Shown here: positions 18,722 to 27,785 of the stretch, one piece after another
How positions within the stretch are numbered: the stretch's first letter is position 1
How the letters are laid out: each line of letters starts with the position of its first letter
Origin: an uncultured Prochlorococcus sp.
GTDB taxonomy: Bacteria > Cyanobacteriota > Cyanobacteriia > PCC-6307 > Cyanobiaceae
Length of the DNA: 64,000 bases
Reading direction: 5' to 3'
NCBI GenBank assembly: GCA_902521995.1
Contig: CABYTO010000002.1
Span: 91,420 to 155,419, forward strand
The notes under the pieces: generated by a model
What the model saw: only the letters and a program-made list of their open reading frames with translations
What the model was told of the DNA's origin: nothing
The model's database searches: none
Made by a program: the position numbers and the translations under genes

Positions 18722-18833
18722 TGGTTTTAATAAGCAATAAGAATATAAAACGAAAATAGAAAAAATTTGGTTATTATTTCAAGCTTAAACTTAAAAAATT
18801 ATGAAGATTTTCAATAAATAAAGATTTTGTCTT

Positions 18834-19043
18834 TTATCCACCACCAACTATTGAAACGATTTCTAAATTATCCCCATCTTTAAGTTTTACTTTTTCCCAT
18901 TTCATTGAATTAATAATTAAATTATTTAACTCGACAACAATTGTGTTGGGTTTATATCCCATTAAATTTAGAGCTGTAGAAAGCAGAACATTTTCTTGGT
19001 CAAGTTCTATTTTTTTTTCTTCTCCATTTACTTTAATTTTCAT
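18834..19043 (-). CDS. thiS: Thiamine sulfur-carrier protein ThiS
   Basis: Ubiquitin-like sulfur carrier that donates sulfur for the thiazole ring of thiamine. Sixty-nine residues: MKIKVNGEEKKIEL opens the beta-grasp fold, ELNNLIINSMKWEKVKLKDGD is the typical middle, and the protein ends in IVSIVGGG with the Gly-Gly needed for adenylation and thiocarboxylate formation. Its start overlaps the end of thiE by 11 bases, so the two are translationally coupled. Confidence 0.94.
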   Translation of the reverse strand: MKIKVNGEEKKIELDQENVLLSTALNLMGYKPNTIVVELNNLIINSMKWEKVKLKDGDNLEIVSIVGGG

Positions 19044-20088
19044 GTGACAACTCTTTTAAAATCATAATAGCGTCTCCTTTAGGGTCTTCAGCATTCATTA
19101 ATTGTGAAACTAAGGCAACTTTTTTAATACCATTACTTTTTAGATATAAAATATTATTTGTCTTAATTCCTCCGATAGCAAACCAAGGAATATTTAAATC
19201 TTTTGTTAATGTTTTGATCTTTTCAATACCTAAAGGTTTTTTGTTTTTTTTCGTGGCAGTTTCAAATACTGGTCCTATTCCTATATAGTCACAACCATAT
19301 TTAATAGCATTAGAAATATCAATTTCATTATTTGCGCTTATACCGATTAATTTTGAATAGCCTAATAATTTTCTCGAGGTTCTTAAATCTAAATCATCTT
19401 GACCTAAATGAACTCCATCTGCATTTGATGCCAGAGCTATATCAACTCTATCGTTAACTATAAACAAAGAATTATATCTTTTACATATATTTTTTATCTG
19501 AATCGCTTCTTGAAGATGCTCTTTATCAGTTCCAGTTTTAAATCTATATTGAATTATTTTTACTCCTGCAATTAATATTGACTCAATTATTTCTAATAAG
19601 TTTTCCTTCTGATCTGTGATGACATATAAATCATTTTCTTTCAAAATTTCTCCTGAATCCTTATATTTGCTTAGATTTAACAAGTCAATCTCAAGAGTAT
19701 AAATTTCATATCTAATTTCTGAAGCGATTTTTGAAAGCTCATGATTATGTAGCCTTGCGAATTCTTCTATGACCCTCAATGCTTCTTGAACTCTTCCTGC
19801 GTTAGAACTTATTATTTGATCAGGGGCATTTCTTTTGCTTTGTTCTTTATGAGTTAATCCTTTGCATTCGTCCTCAATGAAATTCCTGGATTGCTTATAA
19901 ATTTCCAAATGATTCTTCCCTAAAATTTGCCTAAAATTTTTTATCCTTTTAACAGAATCATTTTCCCCTAAACCAAATCTGGCCCAATCTTCAAGAACTC
20001 TTAAGCCTTCCCTTGCTCTATCAAGATTCGCATCAATAATTTGATATATTCTTAAATCTTCCGATTCAGTACTTTTGGAATTCTGCAT
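19033..20088 (-). CDS. thiE: Thiamine-phosphate synthase, two-domain cyanobacterial form
   Basis: Joins the pyrimidine and thiazole halves of thiamine. The C-terminal ~200 residues are ThiE proper: LYVITDQKENLLEIIES near 144, IIQYRFKT near 170, NADGVHLGQDDLDL near 224 and GIGPVFETATKKN near 260 (diphosphate and Mg sites). The N-terminal ~140 residues (QIIDANLDRAREGLRVLEDW) form the extra helical domain found in cyanobacterial ThiE. Length 351 matches. It lies seven bases after ribF and overlaps thiS. Confidence 0.93.
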   Translation of the reverse strand: MQNSKSTESEDLRIYQIIDANLDRAREGLRVLEDWARFGLGENDSVKRIKNFRQILGKNHLEIYKQSRNFIEDECKGLTHKEQSKRNAPDQIISSNAGRVQEALRVIEEFARLHNHELSKIASEIRYEIYTLEIDLLNLSKYKDSGEILKENDLYVITDQKENLLEIIESILIAGVKIIQYRFKTGTDKEHLQEAIQIKNICKRYNSLFIVNDRVDIALASNADGVHLGQDDLDLRTSRKLLGYSKLIGISANNEIDISNAIKYGCDYIGIGPVFETATKKNKKPLGIEKIKTLTKDLNIPWFAIGGIKTNNILYLKSNGIKKVALVSQLMNAEDPKGDAIMILKELSHEN

Positions 20089-20094
20089 TTGTAG

Positions 20095-21018
20095 TTATTT
20101 TTTTTGATTTTTAAAAATTCTTAGAGCATTATCTCTATCTTTTTGAATTTGATTTGAAAGTTGATCTACGTTCTCGAATTGGATTTGAGATCTAAGTTTT
20201 TCAATTGGTTCAACAGATAAATTTAAACCATATAGATCGATATCTTTATTTATTAAATGTACTTCAACTGCAGATGGTAATAAAGGATTTATTGTTGGTT
20301 GAGATCCAAGATTCATGACAGATTCAATTTTTTGATTGGTTTTTTCTATAGTTGTCCAAGCCGCGTAGACTCCTTCTCCAGGTAAAAATTTCCTGCCATC
20401 TATTTCAAGATTAGCTGTTGGCCATCCTATACTTTTTCCAATACCTTTACCCTTTACAACCTTTCCATTAAAACTATAGGGCCTGTTAAGAATTTTGAAA
20501 GAATTCTTGAGATCACTTTTTTGTAATAAATCTCTTATTCTGCTGCTACTGATTCTACCTTCTTTGTCTTCTAAAATTGGAGTAATTTTTAGTTTTATAT
20601 CCATATCTTTAATCGTTTCTTTAATAGTATTTATATCCCCGCTTCTTCTAAACCCAAATTTAAAGTTAGCACCTACAGAAATGCTTTTTGCTTGTAATTG
20701 ATTTATTAAAATATCCTTTATAAACCTTTCTGCACTTAATTTAGATAGATCCTTATTAAAAGGAATCATAACTAATTGTTTAATCCCGAGATCCTCAAGA
20801 AGAGGTAGTTTTTCACCAGGCAGATCAAGTCTAAGGCGCGTCTCATTAAAGAGAACTTCCCTAGGGTGAGGCCAAAAACTTGCAATAGTTGGGGTATATT
20901 GATTTTCTTCAACAACACTTTTTATTAATTGTCTATGACCAGCATGTAGGCCATCAAAACTTCCAATAGCTATTGAAGTAGGATTCTTAACTTCAGATGG
21001 CGATATTAAAGAGATCAA
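20095..21018 (-). CDS. ribF: Bifunctional riboflavin kinase / FAD synthetase
   Basis: Phosphorylates riboflavin to FMN and adenylates it to FAD. The adenylyltransferase domain shows AIGSFDGLHAGHRQLI near 16-31 and the ISSSRIRDLL motif near 160. The kinase domain follows with GKGIGKSIGWPTANLEI near 192 and LPGEGVYAAW near 215. Length 307 is usual. It probably heads a ribF-thiE-thiS operon; no FMN riboswitch structure was apparent upstream. Confidence 0.95.
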   Translation of the reverse strand: MISLISPSEVKNPTSIAIGSFDGLHAGHRQLIKSVVEENQYTPTIASFWPHPREVLFNETRLRLDLPGEKLPLLEDLGIKQLVMIPFNKDLSKLSAERFIKDILINQLQAKSISVGANFKFGFRRSGDINTIKETIKDMDIKLKITPILEDKEGRISSSRIRDLLQKSDLKNSFKILNRPYSFNGKVVKGKGIGKSIGWPTANLEIDGRKFLPGEGVYAAWTTIEKTNQKIESVMNLGSQPTINPLLPSAVEVHLINKDIDLYGLNLSVEPIEKLRSQIQFENVDQLSNQIQKDRDNALRIFKNQKK

Positions 21019-21086
21019 AAGATTACGTGCAATTTTATGATTTTGATGGCAAATTTGAATAGATTATAGTTTATTCAATCAAATGA

Positions 21087-21620
21087 ATGTCTGACAAAAT
21101 TGATTTTCAGTCGCTTTCATTTGGAATGCGGCGCATTGGATGGATACGCTTTTGGGTTCAATCCATTTTAGGTGTTGTTGTTGCGGCTGTTTTGCTTTTT
21201 TCAAATGTTGTAAACAATAGCGAAGGGCAGCTTAGCTTGACTCCTGGTCTTTCACTCACAACAATATCCCTGATTTTACTACTTTTTAGTCTTTGGCAAG
21301 GTTGGTTAATAGTTAGAACTGGTAGAGCAATCGCGAGCAATGCAAGACCCTCAAGAGGGCAAACAAGTAAATTAATCAAAAGGGGTTTGGTAGCTGACTT
21401 ATTAGGCATTTTATTTGGATTAATTGGATATCAAGCTCTCATGGGTGCTTTATTTATACAAGCATCCTCTCAAACAACAGGACAATTGATAACAGCAACA
21501 TCTGATATCCCAATAACCGGGCTTGAGATTTTATCGGTGCTAAGTAATACACAAGTTATTGCTGCTCACTTCCTAGGACTTTGCTTTTCTTTATGGCTTT
21601 TAAGAAGGATTTACAAATGA
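21087..21620 (+). CDS. DUF3611 family membrane protein
   Basis: A 177-residue protein with four hydrophobic segments: about 20-40, 55-75 ([19 protein letters not shown]), 100-125 and 150-172. It matches the DUF3611 family of cyanobacteria and plastids by its N-terminal [14 protein letters not shown] segment and the middle [21 protein letters not shown] loop. Function unknown. Its last 21 bases overlap the 3' end of the convergent surE gene. Confidence 0.8.
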   Translation: MSDKIDFQSLSFGMRRIGWIRFWVQSILGVVVAAVLLFSNVVNNSEGQLSLTPGLSLTTISLILLLFSLWQGWLIVRTGRAIASNARPSRGQTSKLIKRGLVADLLGILFGLIGYQALMGALFIQASSQTTGQLITATSDIPITGLEILSVLSNTQVIAAHFLGLCFSLWLLRRIYK

Positions 21621-22409
21621 GTTGTTGATTTTAGGCAATAACTCCAAACCACCTCTCCAAAATAAATCTGGTTCAACCGGTGTAAGAGATATTTTATTTT
21701 CTTGTATTTGAGATACGTCACTAGGCCAATTTTTTGGACCATAACCTTTTGATTTGAGATCTAAAACTACTTCACCAGCTAACCAATAATAATCATCACC
21801 TCTAGGATCTGCCCTTTTAGAAAATTGATTTTTATATTTTCTGATTGATAATCTTGTCCAGGATAATTCATTTATTTTATTTTTCTCACAGGGAGGTATA
21901 TTTAAGTTTAACAAAAGTGAAGATGGCCAACTATCCTGAATTGCTTGTTCGGCAATATTTATTCCAATTTCTCCAGCAAATTCAAAATTTTTCCATTTAA
22001 AACTTGCAACGCTTATTGCCATAGAGGGAACATTTTCTAAAGTACCTTCCATAGCTGCTGCAACAGTTCCGGAACAAAAAATATCTGTCCCTAAATTTGG
22101 CCCATGATTTATTCCAGAAAGAACTAGATCAGGTTTACTATCTAATAGTTCAGATAATGCTAATTTGACGCAATCAGCAGGGGTGCCTGAACATCCCCAA
22201 GCTTTGATACCTTCCCCAAATAATTCATCCGCTCTTTCAACTCTCAGTGGAGATTGCAAAGTAAGTCCATGGCCAGTGGCCGATCTTTCTTGGTTTGGAC
22301 ATACCACAGTTACTTTATGCCCTCTTTTTTGTGCAGATTTTGCTAAAGCTCTAATTCCTTCTGCAAAAACCCCATCATCATTACTAATTAATATATTTAA
22401 CGGTTTCAT
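21600..22409 (-). CDS. surE: 5'-nucleotidase SurE
   Basis: Metal-dependent nucleoside monophosphate phosphatase. The N-terminal [18 protein letters not shown] carries the Asp-Asp metal site; [15 protein letters not shown] near 38, [11 protein letters not shown] near 76 and [16 protein letters not shown] near 95 complete the family pattern. Length 269. Divergent from pheS with a 68-base spacer; its 3' end overlaps the convergent DUF3611 gene. Confidence 0.96.
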   Translation of the reverse strand: MKPLNILISNDDGVFAEGIRALAKSAQKRGHKVTVVCPNQERSATGHGLTLQSPLRVERADELFGEGIKAWGCSGTPADCVKLALSELLDSKPDLVLSGINHGPNLGTDIFCSGTVAAAMEGTLENVPSMAISVASFKWKNFEFAGEIGINIAEQAIQDSWPSSLLLNLNIPPCEKNKINELSWTRLSIRKYKNQFSKRADPRGDDYYWLAGEVVLDLKSKGYGPKNWPSDVSQIQENKISLTPVEPDLFWRGGLELLPKINNSFVNPS

Positions 22410-22477
22410 TAATCAATACATTTTATTTATGGACGATATTTAAGTAATATAAAACAATACTTATTTTTACTATATCA

Positions 22478-23485
22478 GTGAGTCAAATTGAATCATTAAG
22501 TCAAATTGAGGAAAAACTAAATAATCTTTCTCTAAAATCAAAAAATGACATAGATAATACTAATACTCATGAAGAACTTGATCAATTGAGAGTTTCACTA
22601 TTAGGAAAAAAAGGAGCCTTGTCAATAATTTTGAAAACAATGGGTCAATTATCTTCTACAGATAGACCCATTATTGGTCAGAAAGCAAATTTAATAAAGA
22701 TAAATTTGCAAGATCTAATAACTAAAAGAAAAAATCAACTAGATATTGAAGCCTTAGATCAAAAGATTAAAAATGAAAAAATTGATGTAACAATTCCCTC
22801 TAATGGAACGATTCGTGGAAATAAACATCCCTTAATTTCAACCCAAGATGAGATCATAGATATTTTTTGTGGTTTGGGATATACAGTTGAAAGTGGCCCT
22901 GAAATAGAAACTGATTTTTATAATTTTGAATCTCTTAACATACCCAAAGATCATCCTGCTAGAGATATGCAGGATACTTTTTACTTAGATGAAAATCGGC
23001 TCTTAAGGACACATACCTCTCCCGTTCAGATAAGACACCTGGAAAATAATCCACCTCCAGTAAGAATCATCGCCCCTGGTAGAGTTTATAGGAGAGATGC
23101 TGTAGATGCTACTCACTCCCCTATATTCAATCAGGTTGAGGTTTTATGTATTGATCAAGATATTAATTTTAGCCATCTACGCGGAACAGTCCTTACTTTC
23201 TTAAAGACCTTTTTTGGAGATATTCCTGTAAGATTTAGAGCTAGTTATTTCCCATTTACGGAGCCTTCAGCAGAAGTAGACGTTCAATGGAAAGGTAAAT
23301 GGTTAGAAGTAATGGGCTGCGGAATGGTAGATCCAAAGGTTCTAGAAAAACTAGGAATTGATTCTGAAAAATGGACTGGATTTGCAGCTGGATTAGGAGT
23401 TGAGAGATTCTGTATGGTAAGACATCAGATTGATGATATTAGAAAATTCTATACGAATGATCTTAGATTTCTAGAGCAGTTCTAA
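22478..23485 (+). CDS. pheS: Phenylalanyl-tRNA synthetase alpha subunit
   Basis: Catalytic class II subunit charging tRNA-Phe. An N-terminal coiled-coil (about 1-90) precedes the synthetase core: [12 protein letters not shown] near 160, [12 protein letters not shown] near 177, [20 protein letters not shown] near 200 (motif 2 with substrate loop) and the motif 3 [20 protein letters not shown] near 306. Length 335 is typical. The start is a GTG ([13 protein letters not shown]). PheT is not in the window. Confidence 0.97.
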   Translation: MSQIESLSQIEEKLNNLSLKSKNDIDNTNTHEELDQLRVSLLGKKGALSIILKTMGQLSSTDRPIIGQKANLIKINLQDLITKRKNQLDIEALDQKIKNEKIDVTIPSNGTIRGNKHPLISTQDEIIDIFCGLGYTVESGPEIETDFYNFESLNIPKDHPARDMQDTFYLDENRLLRTHTSPVQIRHLENNPPPVRIIAPGRVYRRDAVDATHSPIFNQVEVLCIDQDINFSHLRGTVLTFLKTFFGDIPVRFRASYFPFTEPSAEVDVQWKGKWLEVMGCGMVDPKVLEKLGIDSEKWTGFAAGLGVERFCMVRHQIDDIRKFYTNDLRFLEQF

Positions 23486-23555
23486 AAGAATTGAATTTTT
23501 AAATTAGTATTGTCTAACAAATTAGTTTAAAATATCTATAGTTTAAATTTTTTGA

Positions 23556-24464
23556 TTGGTACGTAAAGCAGGACTAATAGTTAATGATGGGAAAGAACTA
23601 GCTGTTCAAACTGCAACTTCTGTGCAAAAAAAATTGGAAAAATCCAATTTTGAAGTTATAAGGGTGACTAGTTCTGGAGGGATGGTGGGTTTTGCTAATC
23701 CCGACCAACATGTTCGCCCATTGGGATATGCAAATTGTGTTCCTGAAGGTTTCGATTCCTCAATGGAGTTTGCTATTGTTTTGGGCGGAGATGGAACTGT
23801 CTTATCAGCAGCAAGACAAACAGCTCCCGCAAAAATTCCTATCCTTACAATTAATACAGGACATTTAGGTTTTCTTGCTGAAGCTTATTTATCTAATTTA
23901 GATGCAGCTATTGATAAAATCATAACTGGAAATTGGGATATTGAAGAAAGAACTTGCTTTATTATTAGTGTAATGAGGAATGATCAGAGAAGATGGGAGT
24001 CTCTTTGTCTTAATGAGATGGCCCTTCATAGAGAACCTCTTACAAGTATGTGTCATTTTGAGATTTCTATCGGCCGACATGCTCCTGTAGATATTTCAGC
24101 TGATGGAGTAATTTTATCTACACCAACTGGCTCAACTGCATATTCTCTGAGTGCTGGAGGACCAGTGATTACACCTGATTGTCCAGTTGTGCAACTAACA
24201 CCAATCGCGCCACATTCATTAGCATCAAGAGCTCTAGTTTTTAATGATTCAGAACCAGTAACTGTTTTCCCTGCAACACCTGAGAGATTAGTAATGGTTG
24301 TTGATGGAAATGCTGGATGTTATGTTTGGCCTGAAGACAGAGTTTTAATCAGAAAAAGTAAACATTCAGTAAAGTTTATTAGACTTGAAGATCATGAATT
24401 TTTCCAAGTGTTAAGAAATAAACTAGGCTGGGGATTGCCCCATGTGGCTAAACCTAACAAATAA
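23556..24464 (+). CDS. nadK: NAD kinase
   Basis: Phosphorylates NAD to NADP. Motifs: [15 protein letters not shown] at the start, [13 protein letters not shown] near 77 (ATP/NAD site), [10 protein letters not shown] near 103, [10 protein letters not shown] near 152 and [20 protein letters not shown] near 187. Length 302 fits the cyanobacterial NadK2-type. The start is TTG, immediately before the conserved [10 protein letters not shown]; no ATG lies nearby. It converges with cobL. Confidence 0.96.
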   Translation: MVRKAGLIVNDGKELAVQTATSVQKKLEKSNFEVIRVTSSGGMVGFANPDQHVRPLGYANCVPEGFDSSMEFAIVLGGDGTVLSAARQTAPAKIPILTINTGHLGFLAEAYLSNLDAAIDKIITGNWDIEERTCFIISVMRNDQRRWESLCLNEMALHREPLTSMCHFEISIGRHAPVDISADGVILSTPTGSTAYSLSAGGPVITPDCPVVQLTPIAPHSLASRALVFNDSEPVTVFPATPERLVMVVDGNAGCYVWPEDRVLIRKSKHSVKFIRLEDHEFFQVLRNKLGWGLPHVAKPNK

Positions 24465-24477
24465 TAATTATTTAAAT

Positions 24478-25755
24478 TTATTTTTTCCCTCTTAACAAGA
24501 AAACAGGATTATTTGGTTCTAATCTTAAACCCTCTGCAATAGAAAGGCTCTTAAAAGTCTGGATTAAATTTAAATTTGTTTTAAAGTTGTTTATTTCTAA
24601 TTCCTTTTTTAATATTTCTATAGTTTGAATATCTATTATAGGGATTACAATAACGTCTCCAATATTCATATCTGCCCCCAATTTATTAATAATTTGAAGT
24701 TTAGTTTTTTTATTACATCCGCCAATTACTAATCTATTAGGTTTTTTAAAAGAACTTAAATTTCTCGAGTTCAAGGTATTAATTATGTCTTCCTCAAGAA
24801 TAAATTTTGGTTTAACGTTGAGCCTTTTTGAGTTTTCTAGTATCAATGCTTTGGATCCAATCCTTTTATCGATGCAAATCAAATCTAAATTAGGCCTCAA
24901 TTTTAATGCTTCTAAACCAATTGACCCACAACCTGCTCCTACATCCCAAATGACACCATTTTTCGGAAGCTCTAAATCAGCTAAGATTTGAATGCGAACC
25001 TCCCTTTTAGTTAATAAATTTGGTCTATCATCAAACGTTTTAAAAAGGATGTCACTGATTCCGAAAAGAGGAAGTTTCTCATATGAATAATTTTTTTTTG
25101 TTTTTGTAAGAATAACAATGTTCAAACTTGATATATCAGAGGGTAATGATTCTCTAAGATCTAATTTTCTTATATTTTCGTTGTCGAAGCCTATTTCTTC
25201 ACAGAGCCAAAAATCGTAAAAGTCAATCAGATTTAATTCTGATAAGTTTTCTTTTATTATTTCTAAACTTTTATTATTTGAATCTGTAATAATAGATAAA
25301 CTCAAAGGCCTTGCTTTAAGAACCTCAACTAACTTAGTAGAATCTCTGCCGTGAATACTTACATTAACGATATCTTGCCAAGGAATCTTTAACTTACTAA
25401 ATGCTAGTTGAATGCAAGTATTTGAAGGGTAGAAACTTAATTCATCTTTTGAAAAATTTTCTAGTAATATTCTTCCAATGCCAAACCAAAGTGGATCACC
25501 CCTAGAAATTAAAATAACATCAGTTTTTTGAGATCTAAGCCACTGGAGAAGTTCGTTGTTACTTTTGCTCGAAAAAAATGATTTCCTTTTCAATAAACCA
25601 TTTTCGCCCCATGATTTAATTTCTTCAAAATATGAATTTGGAACGGCAATGTTTTTTGTTTCTAAAAATAGATTTTGCAATTTGAAAGGCAGATCTTCAA
25701 ATTTATAAGAATTAATCCCTATTACATGTATTTTCCTATTAACTTCAGTCATCAA
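24478..25755 (-). CDS. cobL: Precorrin-6Y C5,15-methyltransferase (decarboxylating)
   Basis: Bifunctional cobalamin-biosynthesis enzyme. The N-terminal half (1-220) is the CbiE-type tetrapyrrole methylase (VIGINSYKFEDLP, VILISRGDPLWFGIGR, YPSNTCIQLAFSKL). The C-terminal half is CbiT-like: TKREVRIQILADLELPKNG near 250 and DVGAGCGSIGLEAL near 273, the S-adenosylmethionine loop, followed by decarboxylation chemistry. Length 425. Marine Prochlorococcus make pseudocobalamin, so the gene is expected. Confidence 0.92.
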   Translation of the reverse strand: MMTEVNRKIHVIGINSYKFEDLPFKLQNLFLETKNIAVPNSYFEEIKSWGENGLLKRKSFFSSKSNNELLQWLRSQKTDVILISRGDPLWFGIGRILLENFSKDELSFYPSNTCIQLAFSKLKIPWQDIVNVSIHGRDSTKLVEVLKARPLSLSIITDSNNKSLEIIKENLSELNLIDFYDFWLCEEIGFDNENIRKLDLRESLPSDISSLNIVILTKTKKNYSYEKLPLFGISDILFKTFDDRPNLLTKREVRIQILADLELPKNGVIWDVGAGCGSIGLEALKLRPNLDLICIDKRIGSKALILENSKRLNVKPKFILEEDIINTLNSRNLSSFKKPNRLVIGGCNKKTKLQIINKLGADMNIGDVIVIPIIDIQTIEILKKELEINNFKTNLNLIQTFKSLSIAEGLRLEPNNPVFLLRGKK

Positions 25756-25835
25756 TATTTAATGAAATGGAACTAAATTGTTTGAATGTTTTATTAAATT
25801 ATCTTATTATTATTAGAGTTACCATAGTAAATTAA

Positions 25836-26087
25836 TTGTCTGAAAGGAGAAAGAGATTACATGATTTATTGTTAACTCTAATTAATAAAGATAGTGAATT
25901 TGAGTTTATTGAAGAAGATTCTAAAGATTTAACATCTAGCTATTCTCATAAAGACACTTTTAATTTATCTCGAGTTATAGAAAAAAATCGTAAAATAATC
26001 AAAAGATATCAAGCTATTGTAAGAACAGCTGTAACTCTAGATGCCCTGATGGATTCTGAAAATGAAGAAAATTACAAAATCAAATAA
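25836..26087 (+). CDS. Hypothetical protein (83 aa), coupled to DUF3122 gene
   Basis: Soluble, highly charged 83-residue protein starting at TTG (SERRKRLHDLLLTL). Two helical stretches flank an acidic linker, and the C-terminal part reads VIEKNRKIIKRYQAIVRTAV. No family recognised. Its last 26 bases overlap the start of the downstream exported protein gene, suggesting translational coupling. Coding status is supported by the open frame in the correct orientation and the overlap. Confidence 0.65.
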   Translation: MSERRKRLHDLLLTLINKDSEFEFIEEDSKDLTSSYSHKDTFNLSRVIEKNRKIIKRYQAIVRTAVTLDALMDSENEENYKIK

Positions 26088-26562
26088 AAATATTTTTTTA
26101 AAGGAAATATTACCTTTACTTTTACTTCTATCCTTTATTCTTAACCCATTAAAAGTATCTGCAGAAGTTGCAGAAACAGAAATAAATGGGGAATTAATGA
26201 ATGTTAGCAGTGAGTTTTTAAGGGACTTGGACTTTGAAACTTGGCAATTAGTAGCTTATAAATCACCTTTATTTGAAGATAAATTGATCCTGAGAGTAAT
26301 AGGATATCCAGGAAATCTCAGGATTGATCATCCTACTGATTTGCGGGTTGAATCAGGGAGAAAACAGTGGCTTTTAAATGATAAAACACTACTTAATGTG
26401 GAATTAGCAAATGATGGAAGACAAGCTGCTGCAGAATTCGATCTTGATGAATTGATTAAAAATTTAGATAGGAATAGACCACTAAGATTATCTTTGCCAG
26501 GAGTTTTTTCTGAGTTACCTGTTCCCCCGTTCGTTGTTAAAGAGTGGAGATCAATAAACTAA
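26062..26562 (+). CDS. Exported DUF3122-like protein
   Basis: A 166-residue protein with an N-terminal signal-like segment (EILPLLLLLSFILNPLKVSA, about 15-34, with a likely cleavage after VSA). The mature part contains LDFETWQLVAYKS and LVLRVIGYPG-type strands (KLILRVIGYPGNLRIDHP) that fit the cyanobacterial DUF3122 family. Function unknown; probably periplasmic or lumenal. It overlaps the upstream 83-residue gene and precedes ribD by nine bases. Confidence 0.72.
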   Translation: MKKITKSNKNIFLKEILPLLLLLSFILNPLKVSAEVAETEINGELMNVSSEFLRDLDFETWQLVAYKSPLFEDKLILRVIGYPGNLRIDHPTDLRVESGRKQWLLNDKTLLNVELANDGRQAAAEFDLDELIKNLDRNRPLRLSLPGVFSELPVPPFVVKEWRSIN

Positions 26563-26571
26563 ATTTGATTA

Positions 26572-27666
26572 TTGGAAATGTCTGAAAGAAATATAAGCCA
26601 TACAAAATGGATGAAAAGAGCAATTTTTTTGGCTTCTTTAGGTAAAAATACAACGAGTCCAAATCCTAAGGTGGGAGCGGTGATACTTGATAAGAATGGA
26701 AGACTTATTTCAGAAGGGTTTCATTTCAAGTCAGGGATGTCCCATGCAGAGGCAATGGCTTTTAATAATTTAAAAAAGGATGCTAAAGGTGGAACAATGT
26801 ATGTAAATCTTGAACCTTGTTGCCATCAAGGTAAAACACCTCCATGTGTAGATAAGGTAATATCCTCTGGCTTAAAAAAGGTATATATATCTATTGAAGA
26901 CCCTGATAAAAGGGTCTCTGGTAAAGGCATTAATCTTCTAAAAGAAGCAGGAATAGAAGTTCACTTAGGATTATGTAAAAAAGAATCCTTAGATCTAAAT
27001 AAGGATTTCATTCATAGGAATATTACTCAAAAGGCATTTGGTGTTCTTAAATGGGCAATGAGTATAGATGGAAGAATAGCTTTAAAAAATGGAAAAAGTA
27101 AATGGATTACTAATGATGAATCAAGATCATTAGTTCACTCTTTTAGAGCAGAATTTGATGCAATAATCATTGGCGGAAATACATTAAGAAGAGATAACCC
27201 ACTTTTGACTTCTAGAGGTTCAAAAAATCCTGAACCTTTGCGAGTTGTTTTTACAAAAAGTTTAGATCTCCCTTCAAAATCTAATCTTTGGGATTGTAGT
27301 AAGGCAAAAACTTTAGTTATTTATGATTCTTCTACAGCAAATGAAAGCTACCTCAAAAGGATACCCAAAGGTGTAGAGATCGAAAAAGTATCTTCTGACA
27401 ACCCAGAGTTAATTTCAAAAATGCTTGCCAAAAAAGGTTGTAATAAAGTTCTCTGGGAATGTGGTCCTAGATTGGCGACCGCCGCTATCAGGTCAAATTG
27501 TATTCAGGAAATTATTACTTTTATTGGTCCAAAAATTTTAGGTGGAGAAAATAGTATGAATCCTTTTGGGGATTTTGAATTTAGAGAAATGAATGAAATT
27601 ATTAAGTTAAGTAATCTTCAGTTTAATTTGATTAACGAAGATATATGCATTAAATGTTCATTTTAA
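26572..27666 (+). CDS. ribD: Riboflavin biosynthesis deaminase/reductase RibD
   Basis: Deaminates then reduces the pyrimidine intermediate of riboflavin synthesis. The deaminase domain has zinc ligands in MSHAEAMAF near 56 and EPCCHQGKTPPCVDKV near 82. The reductase domain begins near 150 (FGVLKWAMSIDGRIAL) with DAIIIGGNTLRRDNPLLTSR near 197. Length 364. The ATG at 26572 or the second at 26578 could start it. Confidence 0.95.
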   Translation: MEMSERNISHTKWMKRAIFLASLGKNTTSPNPKVGAVILDKNGRLISEGFHFKSGMSHAEAMAFNNLKKDAKGGTMYVNLEPCCHQGKTPPCVDKVISSGLKKVYISIEDPDKRVSGKGINLLKEAGIEVHLGLCKKESLDLNKDFIHRNITQKAFGVLKWAMSIDGRIALKNGKSKWITNDESRSLVHSFRAEFDAIIIGGNTLRRDNPLLTSRGSKNPEPLRVVFTKSLDLPSKSNLWDCSKAKTLVIYDSSTANESYLKRIPKGVEIEKVSSDNPELISKMLAKKGCNKVLWECGPRLATAAIRSNCIQEIITFIGPKILGGENSMNPFGDFEFREMNEIIKLSNLQFNLINEDICIKCSF

Positions 27667-27700
27667 ATAATTTTTACTAATAATATATATTGTTAAAAGT

Positions 27701-27710
27701 ACCGTACGGT
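27701..27710. promoter_or_regulatory. 10-base perfect palindrome upstream of ftsH
   Basis: ACCGTACGGT is a perfect palindrome in the 107-base ribD-ftsH spacer and much more GC-rich than its surroundings. It sits 75 bases before the ftsH ATG, where an operator could act. It does not fit the cyanobacterial LexA consensus because the GTAC and GTTC halves are six bases apart instead of four. A bound regulator is inference only. Confidence 0.35.
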
Positions 27711-27785
27711 TCTTACCCAAAAAAAACATTACGAATACGGAAACTCTTCGTTTAGTTTATAATAAGTTCAAAATTGACAACAATT

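Noticed and set aside
18780..21086. Thiamine or FMN riboswitch near thiS-thiE-ribF
   Set aside because: No conserved THI-box or RFN element sequence was recognised upstream of ribF or within the spacers.
27697..27713. LexA box before ftsH (GTAC...GTTC)
   Set aside because: Half-sites are six bases apart; the cyanobacterial consensus needs four.
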